A program made the translations under genes and the position numbers. DNA of 64,000 nt from Phocoena phocoena (Eukaryota > Chordata > Mammalia > Artiodactyla > Phocoenidae), in assembly GCF_963924675.1 (NCBI RefSeq), contig NC_089238.1, positions 23,479,815 through 23,543,814 of the forward strand, given 5' to 3'. Every line of letters starts with the position of its first letter. The stretch's first letter is position 1. Below the pieces are notes generated by a model, which worked only from the letters and a program-made list of their open reading frames with translations, was not told the origin of the DNA and made no database searches. Shown piece by piece: positions 35,819 to 46,990 of this stretch.

Positions 35819-36443
35819 TCTTAAACCCCTCTCCTCACGCACCAGGAAACAAAGAGGGAAGGAAAAGTCTCTTGCCTCTTCGGCAGGTGCAGGCTTTTCC
35901 CCGAACTCCCTCCCGGCTAGTCATGGTGCACTAACCCCTTCAGGATATGTTCAAGCCGCCAACCCCAGTCCTCTCCCTGTGCTCCGTCTAAAACTGAAAC
36001 CCGAGCCTCAGCTCGCAGCCCCGTCCGCCCCGGCGGGTGAGCAGACAAGCCCCTCGGGCTGGTGAGTGCCGGTCGGCACCAATCCTCTGTGAGGGAATCT
36101 CCCCGCTTTGCCCTCCGCACCCGTGGCTGTGCACTACTCCGCGGTTCTGAAGCTCCCCCCTCCGCCTCCCGCAGTGTCCGCCCGCGGAGGGGCTTCCTAG
36201 TGTGTGGAAACTTTTCCTCCTTAACAGCTCCCTCCCACTGGTGCATGTGCCGTCCTTATTCTTTTGTCTCTGTTTTTTCTTTTTTTCTTTTGCCCTACCC
36301 AGGTATATGGGGAGTTTCTTGCCTTTTGGGAGCTCTGAGGTCTTCTGCCAGCCTTCAGTAGGTGTTCTGTAGGAGTTGTTCCACGTGTAGATGTATTTGT
36401 GGTGTATCCGTGGGGAGGAAGGCAATCTCCACGTCTTACTCTT

Positions 36444-36452
36444 CCGCCATCT
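36444..36452 (-). promoter_or_regulatory. YY1-like site at the L1 5' end
   Basis: The + strand ccgccatct is aagatggcgg in the L1 sense, within 25 bases of its 5' end. Human L1 has a YY1 site (CAAGATGGC) at the same place, which sets the transcription start. Binding here is inferred. Confidence 0.65.
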
Positions 36453-38554
36453 TCAAGGTCCCCCCCTAAATATATTTTTGTGTGAACAAAAGTTTTCATT
36501 TATCTGGGATAAATGCCCAGTAGTTCATTTGGTGGGTAGTTGCATGTTTAGATTTTTAAAAAACTGCCAGCCTGTTTTTTAGAGTTCCTATATTGCTTTA
36601 CATTCCTACCAGCAATGTATGAGTAGTGTAATTTCTCTGCATCTTTGCCAGCATTTGGTGTTATCACTATTTTTTGTTTTAGTTACTCTGATTGGTTTGT
36701 AGTGATAGCTTATTGTGGTTTTAATTTGCATTTCCTAATGGATAATGATATTGGATCTTTTCATGTGCTTATATACCATCTGCATATCCTCTTCAGCAAA
36801 ATGTCTCATGTCTTTTGCTCATTTTCTAGTTGGATTATTTTTTATTGTTGATTTTTGAGAGTTCTTTATATAATTCTCGATACTAGTCCCTTGTCAGTTC
36901 TTTGTTTTGCAAATACATCCTCCCAGTCTGTAGCTTTTTTTTTTGTTAGCACAAAACTCTTATGAAATACATTTTATAATTTTTCCCTTCATGGATTGGG
37001 CTTTTGGTGTAAAGTCTGACAACTCTTTGCCTAACCCTTGATTCTGATGATTTTCTCTGATGGCTTGTTTTGCAAAAGTTATATAGTGTTATGTCTTATA
37101 CTTAAGTTCATGATCTATTTTGAGTTAACTTTGTATAAGGTATGATGAGACTTAGGTTGAAGTTCTTTTTTTTTTTTTTTCCCATATGAATGTCCAATTG
37201 CTTCAGCATTATTTGCATTTGTTGAAAAGGCCATCTTTCCTCCATTGAAATGCCTTTGTGCCGTGTTGAAATAAAGTGGACATATTTGTATTGGTCTCTT
37301 TCTGGGTTCTATGTATCTATTCCTCTGCTAATACCACTGAGATGATCATGTCAATTTTCTTCTTTAGCCTACTAATATGGTGGATTATATTGATTGATTT
37401 TTGATTATCAAACTAGCCTTGCATCCCTAAAATAAAGCTCACTTGGTCAGTTATGGTGATAATTCACTCCACATATTGCTAAATTCCATTTGCTAATTTT
37501 TTGAAAAAGGATTTTAATATCTGTATTCATGAGAGATACTGGTCTATAGTTTTCTTTTTGTGTATTGTCTTTGATTTGTTTTGGTATCAGCCTAATGCTA
37601 GCTTCATAAAATGAACTCTGAAGTGTATTCTTCCCTCTATTTTCTGTAAGAGATTGTGTAGAATTGGTGTCAATTTTTCTTTAAATGTTTGGTAGATTTC
37701 TTCAATGAAATCATCTATGTATGGAGATTTCTTTTTTGACCATTTGAAAATTATGGATTCAATTTCCTTAATAGTTGCAGGGCTATTCAAATTATTTCAT
37801 ATCGGGTGAGTAGTGATAGTTTGTGCTTTTCCAGGAATCGATTCATTCCTTCTAAGCTATGTGCATCAAATTGTTCAGAGTATTTTCTCATTATCCTTTT
37901 GATGTCTGCAGTGTCTGTAGTGATATCTCCTGTTTTATGCCTAATATTGGTCATGTGTGTTTTGTCTTATTTCTTTGTTAGTCTTTCTAGAGGTTTGTCA
38001 ATCTTCTTTTGCTCTTTGAAGAATCAAGTGTTTGTTTCATTCATTTTTTTCTGTTTTCTGTGTTGAGTGTCATTGATTTCTGCTGTTATCTATGTTATTT
38101 CCTTCTGTTTGCTTCAGGTTTATTTTGCTCTTTTTCTAGCTTCATTACATTGGGCTTAGATAATTGATTTGAAGCTTTTCTCTTTGCTAATATATACATT
38201 TAGTGCTGTTAATTTCCCTCTCAGCACTTTAGTTATACTACATAAATTTTGATGTTATATTTTCATTTTCATTCAGTTCAGTCTATTTTTTTATTTCACT
38301 TGAAACTTTCTCCTTGGTTCATGTGGATTATGTAGACAGGTGTGTATTGTTTTCTTTACAAGTGTTGGGAGATGTTCCTGTTGTTGTCCTATTATTGGTT
38401 CTAGTTTGATGCCATTGTGGTTAGAGAACACAGTATGATTTCAGTTCTTTTATAGACTTGAGATTTTGTTTATGGCCAAGGTATGGTCTATTGGTATATG
38501 TTGGTGGGCACTGGAAAAAATATATATATTCTTGTTATATAGAATTTTATTAGT

Positions 38555-39005
38555 TGATTTGTGCTGTTATAACAAAGTACCATAGACTGGGTAGCTTAAA
38601 CAACAGGAATTTGTTTATTATAGTTCTGGAGGCTAGAGTAACCAAGATCAAGTTGCCAGCCATTTCTGTTCTCTGGTGAGGACTTTCTTCTGATTTGCAG
38701 ATGGTCAGCTTCTTACCATGTCCTCTGATGGCAGAGAGAGAGAGAGAGAAAGCAAACTTTCTGGCATCTCTTCTTAAAGGGATACTAATCCCCAGACTTC
38801 CCTGGTGGTCCAGCGGTTAAGACTCCATGCTTTCACTGCAAGGGGTGCAGGTTTGACCCCTGATCAGGGAACTAAGATCCCACATGCTGTGTGGCATGGA
38901 CATACTAATCCCATTATTCATTGGGGCCCCACCTTCATGACCTAATCTAAGCCAAATTACCTCCCAAAGGCCCATGTCCAAATACTTGGGGCTTGGGACT
39001 TCAGT
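38555..39005 (-). mobile_element. Old LTR (MaLR-like) nested in L1M
   Basis: The pattern tgctgttataacaaagtacc, gcttaaacaacaggaatttg, tagttctggaggctagagta and cctcccaaaggcccatgtcc is the reversed form of mammalian MaLR/ERVL LTRs. A SINE is inserted at 38794-38901. L1M resumes after it. Confidence 0.6.
38794..38901 (+). mobile_element. Short tRNA-Glu SINE, older cetruminant type
   Basis: Reads agacttccctggtggtccag, ggttaagactcc, a B-box-like ggtttgacccc and gggaactaagatcccacatg. It is only ~108 bp and has no A tail. The target duplication atactaatccc lies at 38782-38792 and 38902-38912. It differs from the CHR copies elsewhere and is probably an older relative. Confidence 0.85.
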
Positions 39006-41469
39006 TATATGCTATCTTTTGCTTTTTTGCATGATACTTCTTTTTAAAATCCTTTTACTTTCAACCTGCCTATATTGTTGTATTTGAAATTAGTTTCTTG
39101 TAAACAGTATACAGTTGGGTTATGTTTTTAAATCAGCTCTGCCAATCTTTCTTTTAATTGCCGTATTTAGACCTTTTACATTTAATGTAATTATTGATAT
39201 GTTTGAGCTTAAGGTTTACTCTCTCTCTTTTTCATTTCTCTGTTTTCTTTTTCCTACCTTCCTGTGGGTTCTTAAACATTTTTTAGAATTCCGTTTTGAT
39301 TTCTCTATAGTAGTTTTGAATGTATCTTTTTTATAGCTTTTTAGTGGTTGCTCTATATTATTATGTATACATATGTACTCAGTGTATTGATGTCATCATT
39401 TTACCAGTTAGAGGGATTATAGAAACCTTACCTTCATTTGTGTCATGTTACCCTCCCCCATTTATTATAATATAATTATCTTAAATATTTTCTCCATGTA
39501 CATTTAGAACCACAGTGTTATAACTTTTGCTGTAACTGTCAAACATAATTTATAAAACTCAAGAGGAGAAGAAAAGCCTATTGTATTTATCAGTATTTTT
39601 GTTTACCATATTCTTTCTATCTATCTATCTAGCATTTCCTTTCTGTTTTGAGAACTTACTTTAGTCATACTTTTAGGGTAAATCTGCTTGTGACAGATCT
39701 CTTATTTTTCCTTCATCTGAGAATGCCTTGCTTAAATAAATAGAATATATTTATAGGCATAAGGTTCTAGGTTGACAGTTCTTTTCTTTCAATGCTTAAA
39801 AACTCTTGGGTCACATCCTTTTAGCTTTCATGGTTTCCTATAAGTAAGTCACTGTTATTTAATTGCTTTTCCCCTGTAGGTAAATTGTTTTCTCTGGCTA
39901 CTTTCAAGATTTTTCTTTGTCTTTAGTTTTCAGAAGTTATGATATGTTCTAGAATGGATATTTTTATTTTATTCTGTTTGAGTTTCACTCAGCTTTTTGT
40001 CTCTTGCTAATTGGGAAAATTTCTGCCATTGTTTCAAGTGCTTTTTTTTTTTTTTTTAACTCTGTTCTTTCTCTCCTCTCCTTCAGGAAGTCCAATGACA
40101 TGAATGTTAAATCTTTGTTAAAGTCCCACAGGTCCCTGAGTTTCTCTTCGTTTGTTTCTTTTAAGTCTAGTTTCTCTCTTTTGTTCAGATTTGATTATTT
40201 CTATTGTTTTATCTTCCAGTTTAGCTATTCTTTCTTCTGTCTCCTTCATCCTGTTCACTGAGCTTTAGATTATTGTATTTTTCAGTTTAAAAAATTTGCT
40301 GTGACTTTCTGTTTCTTAGCTGAGACTTTCTCTTTTCATTTGTTTCAGTCATACTCACAATTGCTCACTGAAGCCTTTTTGTCATGGCTGCTTTAAAATC
40401 TTAGATAATTCTCACATCTCTTTTGTCTCAGTGTTTCTATCTATTGATTGCCCTTTTTTATTCAGTTTGAGATAGTCCTGTTTCTAGATATGATGAGTGG
40501 TTTTTTAAATTATTATTATTGAGACATGGATTTTGGGGGTATTATAAGACCCTGGGGACTTTACTTTTTTTTTTTAGCTGTATTTTTTGCCACAACTCTG
40601 GCAGGGGAAGAGGGTAGGCACATCACCCCATTACTGCCAGGTGAGAATGTAAGACCAGGTTTTTTTTGTTGTTGACACCCAAGATGGAGACTCTTCATTA
40701 CTGCTGGGTCTGGGTTGTTATGTCTAGCTCCCCAGTAGGCTTCCATTAATACCTCCCTGGCTGGGAACGATGGAAGTACCTCATTACTGATTTCCAGTTG
40801 ACCTCCACTTACATGACAGGGAAAGGGTGTGGCCGTTTTACAGCTGGGCATTAGTGAAAGTTTTAATTCTCCACTGGACGTCCTCTGGCACCATCCCAAG
40901 AGGAAGGGGAGATTCACCTAATTACTGATGGGTGGGAATGAAAGTTTAGGCACCCTATGTGATCTCCACTGACACTGAGGTGTGAGAGGGGAGACTTTTG
41001 TCATCCATCAGGAATGAAAGTCTTGACTTCCTCCTTGGATTTTTCTGACACCACCACAACTGAGGTGGTTAGATGTTGGATGCAGTTCCTCACTATAGAC
41101 TAAGGAGCGTAGAAGTCTAAATTTCCCACTCAGCATTTACAGGGGTGGGTGGGAGTAGGGTCACAGTTTTTTTGAGTGGTTATTGTCTAAAAGTTTTCTA
41201 TTTTTCTAGGCTGCCCTTTTCCTGGTTCACTGGCTTTTGTTGGGGATTTTTTGTATGCACCTACATACATTTCCTAGTTGTTGGTTTCTTCAGCTCTAAG
41301 TCTGGTATATATGAGGCAAAAAGGATACTCAGGAGACTCACCATAGTGCTGTTCCTAGAATCCTGAGGTTCCTAGGCAGTCTGCCTTCTTTCCATTTTTC
41401 TGAGCCTTTTTATCTTTGTTTATGCAATGTCCAGGGTTTTTCATGGTACTTAGACGAATAAGGAAAATT

Positions 41470-43250
41470 ATGTCAACTCCACCTTCCCGTTCATGTATTT
41501 CATTTAATTTTTTCAGTCTTTTGTTCCTTTATATTGACAAGTGGTATCCCATTGTACAGATAAATCACAGTTTGGTTTTTCCATTTTCTGTTGATAGGAA
41601 TTTGGATTGTTGACAGTTTGGGGCTATTAAAAATAAACCTGTCATGACTATTTGGATCCAGATCTTTTTGTTAACATATATTTTTATATCTCTTGGAAAA
41701 TACCTCAGTAGAATTCCTGAGTTATATAAGTGTTTTAACTTTTTAAGAAACTGCCAAACTGTTTTTTGAAAGGAATTTACCATTTTTCATTCCTACCAAT
41801 AATGTATGGTAGGAATTTCAGTTGCTCCACATCTTTGTCTACACTTGGTATTGTTAGTATTTTTATTTTTAATCATTCTTATGAGTATGTGGTAATTTTA
41901 ATTTGTATTTTCCTGTTGACTAATTTTATTGAGCATCTTTTCATGTGGCATTTATGTATCTTCATATATCTTCATTTTGAAGTGTCTGTTCAAGTCTTTT
42001 TCTCACTTTGAAAATGGGTTGTTTGTATTCTTACTGAGTTTTAAGAGTTCTTTGTGTATTCTGGATACGAGTCTTTTGTGAGATATGTGTTTTACAAATA
42101 TTTTCTTCTAGAGCGTAACTTGCCTTTTCATTTTATTAATGGTATCTTTTGAATATCAGAGATATTAATTCTGATGAAATCTAATTTATCAGAATTTTTT
42201 ATGGTTAGTGTTTTATGTGTCTAAGAAATTTTTGCCACTTCAAAATTGAGAAGATTTTTTCCTAGGTTTTGTTCTAAAAGATTTATAGTTTTAGCTTTTA
42301 CATTTAAGTCATGATCTATTTCAAATTAGCTTTAATGTACAGTGTGAGGCAAAGATTGAGGTTCATTTTTTTTTCCATATGGATATTTCATTATTCCAAC
42401 ACCATTAAAGACTATTCTTTCCCCATTGAATTACCTGGCTCTTTGATCATATACATATGGGTTTATTTCTAGACTATTTTATTGATTTATATGTCTGCCC
42501 TGACCCATACTATACTGCACTGATAATTGTTGCTTTATGGTAAGTCATGAAATCAAGTAGTCCTTCAGCTTTTTTTTTTTTTTTAAGGAATAAATAGCTT
42601 TATTTAAAACCAAGAAGAACTGCTCTACGCTACCACAGATTCTTCTCATCTTTTCAGAAATTTCTTCTTTTGCCTTCATAGTCATGGAGCTCTTCTGCCT
42701 CCGAAGTAGTCCTTCAATTTTGCTCTCCTTTAAAAAAACTTTGTTACTAACCCAGGACTTTACATTTTCACATACATTTTAGAATTAGCTAGTCAATTTC
42801 TACAAAAATGCCTGTTGATATTTTGATTGGGATTGCATTGAATCTATAGATCATTTTGGAAAGAACTGACATCTTAATGATCTTCAGTTTTCCAATCTGT
42901 GAACATGGGATAGCTCTTTATTTATTTAGGTCTTCTTTAATTTTTTCAGAAATGTTTTTCAGTGTTCAGGTCTTGCATATATTTTGTTAAGTTTATGCTA
43001 AAATATTTCATGTTATTTCATGTGATAGTAAGTGGTATTTATTTTTAACTTTAAATTTCCAGATGTCCATGGCTAGTTTGTAGAAATAAAATTGATTTTG
43101 ATAGTGATCTTGTCTCCTGGGGCCTTGCCAGATGTCCTTAATAGCTCCAGTAGCACATTTTTTAGATTCTTTAGGATTTTCTATATCTGTGATCATATTG
43201 GCTATGAGTAAAATCTTATAGTATGAGTCACTCACCTTTGTGCTTTCACT
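41470..43250 (-). mobile_element. Old L1M element with retroposed mRNA piece inside
   Basis: Reversed L1 sequence starting with a 3'UTR-like region and ORF2 3' end (agtggtatcccattgtacag). It continues to the RT region at ~42850-43250. It is separate from the L1M ending at 41460, as the 3' end begins again. A 136-bp mRNA-derived insert lies at 42568-42703. Confidence 0.8.
42568..42703 (-). pseudogene. Retroposed 3' end of an unidentified mRNA
   Basis: On the minus strand: ~118 bp of non-repeat sequence with aaataaagctatttattcc (AATAAA signal) 15-20 bases before a run of 16 A. A perfect 13-bp target duplication aagtagtccttca encloses it (42555-42567 and 42704-42716). One frame reads EAEELHDYEGKRRNF then stop, which could be a protein C-terminus. 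I do not recognise the source. It is a 5'-truncated processed pseudogene made by L1 machinery, nested in L1M. Confidence 0.8.
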
Positions 43251-43259
43251 TTTGTAATA

Positions 43260-43495
43260 AAAACAAAAAAATCTGTTCCTTCTCTTAGCTCATCTTTGAG
43301 GTCCTAGATTTCACTTTATTCCTATAAACTGCATTGCTTTATCAATTCCAAGTTATTTTAAAACTTAAAATAGGCATCTGAGAGTTAATGTGTCAAAAGT
43401 TTCTCAGGTATGCCAATTAGGACATTGAATTATAAGTTTTTGTTTTCCTCTCTTTATCTTCCACCTGATCACTATCTCCATACATTAATTATCCT
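43260..43495. other. Intron without recognisable elements
   Basis: Short unassigned stretch. Confidence 0.4.
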
Positions 43496-43660
43496 TTTTT
43501 AAAATTGAAGTATAGTTGATGTACAACATTATATAAGTTGCAGGTGTACAACATAGTGATTCACAATTTTTAAAGGTTCTGTTTCATTTAAAGTTATAAA
43601 ATAATGGGTATATTCCTTCCCATTCACGTATTTTAAAATGTTTCCCATCTATTTACTATC
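43496..43660 (-). mobile_element. L1 3'-end fragment
   Basis: aattgaagtatagttgatgt, acaacattatataagttgca and ggtgtacaacatagtgattc are the reversed 3' end of an older L1. The upstream part is missing. Confidence 0.7.
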
Positions 43661-43749
43661 CTATAGTAAAATTAATGCTTACTTGTTTAACATTTCATGT
43701 AAAACAACCCATAGAAAATATAGATCGTGATGACATAAATAGCTTAGAA

Positions 43750-43883
43750 CAGTGGTTCTCAAATTTTAAAGTCCATTCAAGCACGTGGAGGGCTTGTTAA
43801 CACCCCAGTCCCAGAGAGCAGTGAGAACTGGCATGTTTCCAGGTAATGCTGCTGCTCTGGGAACCACACTTTGATAATCACTG
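43750..43883 (-). mobile_element. hAT-Charlie MITE (MER5-like)
   Basis: Inverted ends cagtggttctcaaa and tttgataatcactg. Probable decayed 8-bp duplication gcttagaa / ctttagag. Contains ggagggcttgttaacacccc, a typical piece of this mammalian-wide family. Confidence 0.8.
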
Positions 43884-43891
43884 CTTTAGAG

Positions 43892-44695
43892 AAATGATGA
43901 CAGGTCATTAATTTTAAATGATTAATGGAATATGCAATTTCTTTGAGAAAAAACAAAAAAATTGCAATAACTAAAATAAACTAGATATTAGATCTAAAGT
44001 ATTTAAAGGTTGATATTTATCAGATGACAGTGTCATATATTTTTAATGAAATTTGGGTCTTCCCATTTTCCAGCACTATTGTATGAGGCATTTGAGAGGC
44101 CAAAGGGGTACACATTTTATTTCAAAGAGAAGAATATAGCAAAAAATGAGAAGTATGATGATCATTTGCTCTGTGAGCATAAAGTAATGCCTATTTTATT
44201 GGACCCTAAGCAAAGAGTATTTGAATGGGTATATTAAACTACACTCTGTGGTAAGTGTATGGCATGCAACATCTTTTCTAGGGCTCAGAATTGACATCAG
44301 AAAAGCTCTGTTAGTTGATCAGAGCTAATTATGCCCACCCTGGTGTTGCTGTGCACATGTCATCATAGTACACCTTCCTCTAAACTTAATCTTTTTTTTT
44401 CCTTGAGTTAGTGAATATAAATGATACTGGAGTTAAGACTACTCCCGTCAATAGTATGACCATTTGTCTAGATCAAAGTGAACTTAGAAATATTTTTCCC
44501 TGAAGGTCACTAACTATAAGAAAGGAAAACTAAAATAGTGAAATGTCAGACTAAAGTTTCTTAGACATCATTCTTCTTAGGGAAGATGTTATAAGTGTTA
44601 ATAAAGAAACTTGCCTATGAATATTCACCAGATAATGGTTCTTATTTTGTAGCCAGATGCATCAGAGTTATAAAGTATTTCCTTTTCTCTTGCAG
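43892..44695. other. Intron without recognisable elements
   Basis: End of the 24-kb intron, before window exon 5. A 63-codon + ORF at 44046 resembles nothing I know. Confidence 0.5.
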
Positions 44696-44759
44696 CTCTG
44701 TTGGCTTAGCAAAAGCAGCTCTAGAAGCAATTAATGGATTCAACCTCTTTGGCAACCAG
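44696..44759 (+). CDS. PHKB: PHKB exon (window exon 5 of 9), ~residues 237-258
   Basis: The exon is 64 bp. The first base (c) completes the serine codon begun in the previous exon, then 21 codons read [21 protein letters not shown] minus no residues. The acceptor is tcttgcag|ctc and the donor is cag|gtaaaa. It is a small exon alone between a 24.2-kb and an 11.2-kb intron, both filled with L1. The frame is intact and restores phase 0 for the next exon. Because 64 is not a multiple of three, missplicing of this isolated exon would truncate the protein. Confidence 0.97.
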
Positions 44760-44887
44760 GTAAAAAAACAGCAATAGCAACAACAGACTTTGATTATTTT
44801 TTTGAATTGCATGTTTAATTAATTTGGCCATTTATTAACCAAGTCATTCATTATGATCAGAGAATGTCTGTAATTTATGTAGCAGCC

Positions 44888-46990
44888 CATGGTTGAACAA
44901 CCTTTCCTTTGAATATGGTTTGCTGCTTAAATTTTAGATTTCTAACTAAAAAAAGATTGCTTAATTTAAAAAACCCTCTTCATTAAGAATTCTCATTTTC
45001 TTTCTTCAGTAACTTTTCCCTCTAGTCTTTCTCTTTTGTTTTTTTTTTTTTTTTAGATTCCATATATATGTGCTAACATACGGTATTTGTTTTTCTCTTT
45101 CTGACTTACGTCACTCTGGTGTCACATGATACCTCATTGTAGTTTTGATTTACATTTCTCTAATGACTACTGATGCTGCGTATTCTTTCATGTGTTTGTT
45201 GGCAATTTGTATATCTTCTTTGGAGAAATGTCGATTTAGGTCTTCTGCCCATTTTTGGATTGAGTTGTTTGTTTTTTTGATATTAAGCTGCATGAGCTGC
45301 TTCTAAATTTTGTAGATTAATCCTTTGTCAGTTGCTTCATTTGCAAATATTTTCTCCCATTCTGAGGGTTGTCTTTTCGTCTTGTTTATGGTTTCCTTTG
45401 CTGTGCAAAAGCTTTTAAGTTTCATTAGGTCCCATTTGTTTATTTTTTTTTATGTGCGTTTCTCTAGGAGGTGGGTCAAAAGGGATCTTGCTGTGATTTA
45501 TGTCATAGAGTGTTCTGCCTATGTTTTCCTCTTAAGTTTTATAGTGCTTGGCCTTACATTTAGGTCTTTAATCCATTTTGAGCTTATTTTTGTGTATGGT
45601 GTTAGGCAGTGTTCTAATTGCATTCTTTTACATATAGCTGTCCAGTTTTCCCGGCACCACTTATTGAAGAGGCTGTCTTTTCTCCCTTGTATATTCTTGC
45701 CTCCTTTATCAAAGATAAGGTGACCATATGTGCATGGGTTTATCTCTGGGCTTTCTGTCCTGTTCCATTGATCTATATTTCCGTTTTTGTGCCAGTACCA
45801 TGCTGTCTTGATTACTGTAGCTTTGTAGTATAGTGTGAAGTCAGGGAGCCTGATTCCTCCAGCTCCATTTTTCTTTCTCAAGATTGCTTTGACTATTTGG
45901 GGTCTTTTGTGTTTCCATACAAATTGTGAAATTTTTTGTTCTAGTTCTGTGAAAAATGCCATTGGTAGTTTGATAGGGATTGCATTGAATCTGTAGATTG
46001 CTTTGGGTAGTATAGTCATTTTCACAATGTTGATTCTTCCAATGCAAGAACATGGTATATCTCTCCATCTGTTTTTTATCGTCTTTAATTTCTTTCATCA
46101 TTGTCTTATAGTTTTCTGCATACAGGTCTTTTGTCTCTTTAGGTAGGTTTATTCCTAGGTATTTTATTCTTTTTGTTGTAGTGTTAAATGGGAGTGTTTC
46201 CTTAATTTCACTTTTAGATTTTTCATTATTAGTGTATAGGAATGCCAGAGATTTCTGTACATTAATTTTGTATCCTGCTACTTTACCAAACTCATTGATT
46301 AGCTCTAGTAATTTTCTGGTAGCATCTTTAGGATTCTCTATGTATAGTATCATGTCATCTGCAAAGAGTGACAGCTTTACTTCTTGTTTTCCAATTTGGA
46401 TTCCTTTTATTTCCTTTTCTTCTCTGATTGCTGTGGCTAAAACTTCCAAAACTATGTGGAATAATAATGGTGAGAGTGGGCAACCTTGTCTTGTTCCTGA
46501 TCTTAGTGGAGATGGTTTCAGTTTTTCACCATTGAGAGCGATGTTGGCTGTGTGTTTGTCATATATAGCTTTTATTATGTCGAGGTAAGTTCTCTCTGTG
46601 CCTACTTTCTGGAGGGTTTTTCTCGTAAATGGGTGTTGAATTTTGTCAAAAGCTTTTTCTGCATCTATTGAGCTGATAATGTGGTTTTTATCCTTCTGTT
46701 TGTTAATATCATGTATCACATTGATTGATTTGCATATATTGAAGAATCCATGCATTCCTGGAATAAACCCCACTTGATCATGGTGTATGATCCTTTTAAT
46801 GTGCTGTTGGATTCTGATGCTAATATTTTGTTGAGGATTTTTGCATCTGTGTCCATCAGTGATATTGGCCTGTAGTTTCCTTTCTTTGTGACATCTTTGT
46901 CTTGTTTTGGTATCAGGGTGATGGTGGCCTCGTAGAATGAGTTTGGGAGTGTTCCGTCCTCTGCTATATTTTGGAAGAATTTGAGAAGGA
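44888..46990 (-). mobile_element. 5'-truncated L1, ~2 kb, with the extra 3' module and an internal deletion
   Basis: From the + left: the ~143-bp module (44888-45030) also found at 22673, a T tract, then ORF2. About 430 bp of the ORF2 C-terminus is missing at ~45117 (cactctg joined to gtgtcacatg). ORF2 then runs through RT ([18 protein letters not shown] at ~46345) to truncation near 46990. Long pieces remain open (45519-46025 and 45841-47019), but frameshifts separate them. The normal 3'UTR and poly(A) beyond the module are absent. Confidence 0.88.

Larger units (their letters stand above)
28875..36466 (-). mobile_element. Near-complete L1 element, 7.6 kb, inactive
   Basis: Target duplications taaatatgttttt (28862-28874) and taaatatatttttg (36467-36480) enclose a full L1: 3'UTR (28875-29244), ORF2 (29245-~33063), ORF1 (33141-34025) and a 2.4-kb 5'UTR (34026-36466). 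The 5' end reads accttgaagatggcggaaga on the minus strand, the expected L1 start. ORF1 and ORF2 are both disrupted, so it cannot move by itself, but the reading frames stay long, which implies a fairly recent insertion. It lies antisense to PHKB between two older L1M pieces. Confidence 0.93.
34026..36466 (-). promoter_or_regulatory. L1 5'UTR / internal promoter region
   Basis: About 2.4 kb, unusually long and of two characters. Near ORF1 it is purine-rich with GGAA tracts and a duplicated unit (34571-35185). Toward the 5' end it is CpG-rich (about 35270-36250) with 38-bp tandem repeats. L1 5'UTRs act as internal promoters, and I infer the same for this region. It would be the only CpG-island-like DNA in this part of the PHKB intron and probably a methylation target. 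No expression evidence can be read from sequence. Confidence 0.75.
36481..41460 (-). mobile_element. Old L1M element, split by an LTR
   Basis: Reversed L1M sequence from the ORF2 3' end (ttttcatttatctgggataa) through RT and ORF1 to a 5' region of repeated cattactg-type units (40560-41120). It has been interrupted at ~38555-39005 by an LTR that in turn carries a SINE. It is strongly diverged; only short peptides such as INSPATIKEIESIIFKWSK-like stretches survive. The full-length L1 inserted at its 3' edge. Confidence 0.85.

Noticed and set aside
35270..36250. CpG-island promoter of a separate gene
   Set aside because: It is continuous with the L1 5'UTR up to the L1 5' end and target duplication at 36466. 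No exon-like coding sequence with splice sites follows.
44046..44237. A 63-codon extra exon or small gene
   Set aside because: No flanking splice sites of quality, no family match, and PHKB exons on either side join in frame without it.
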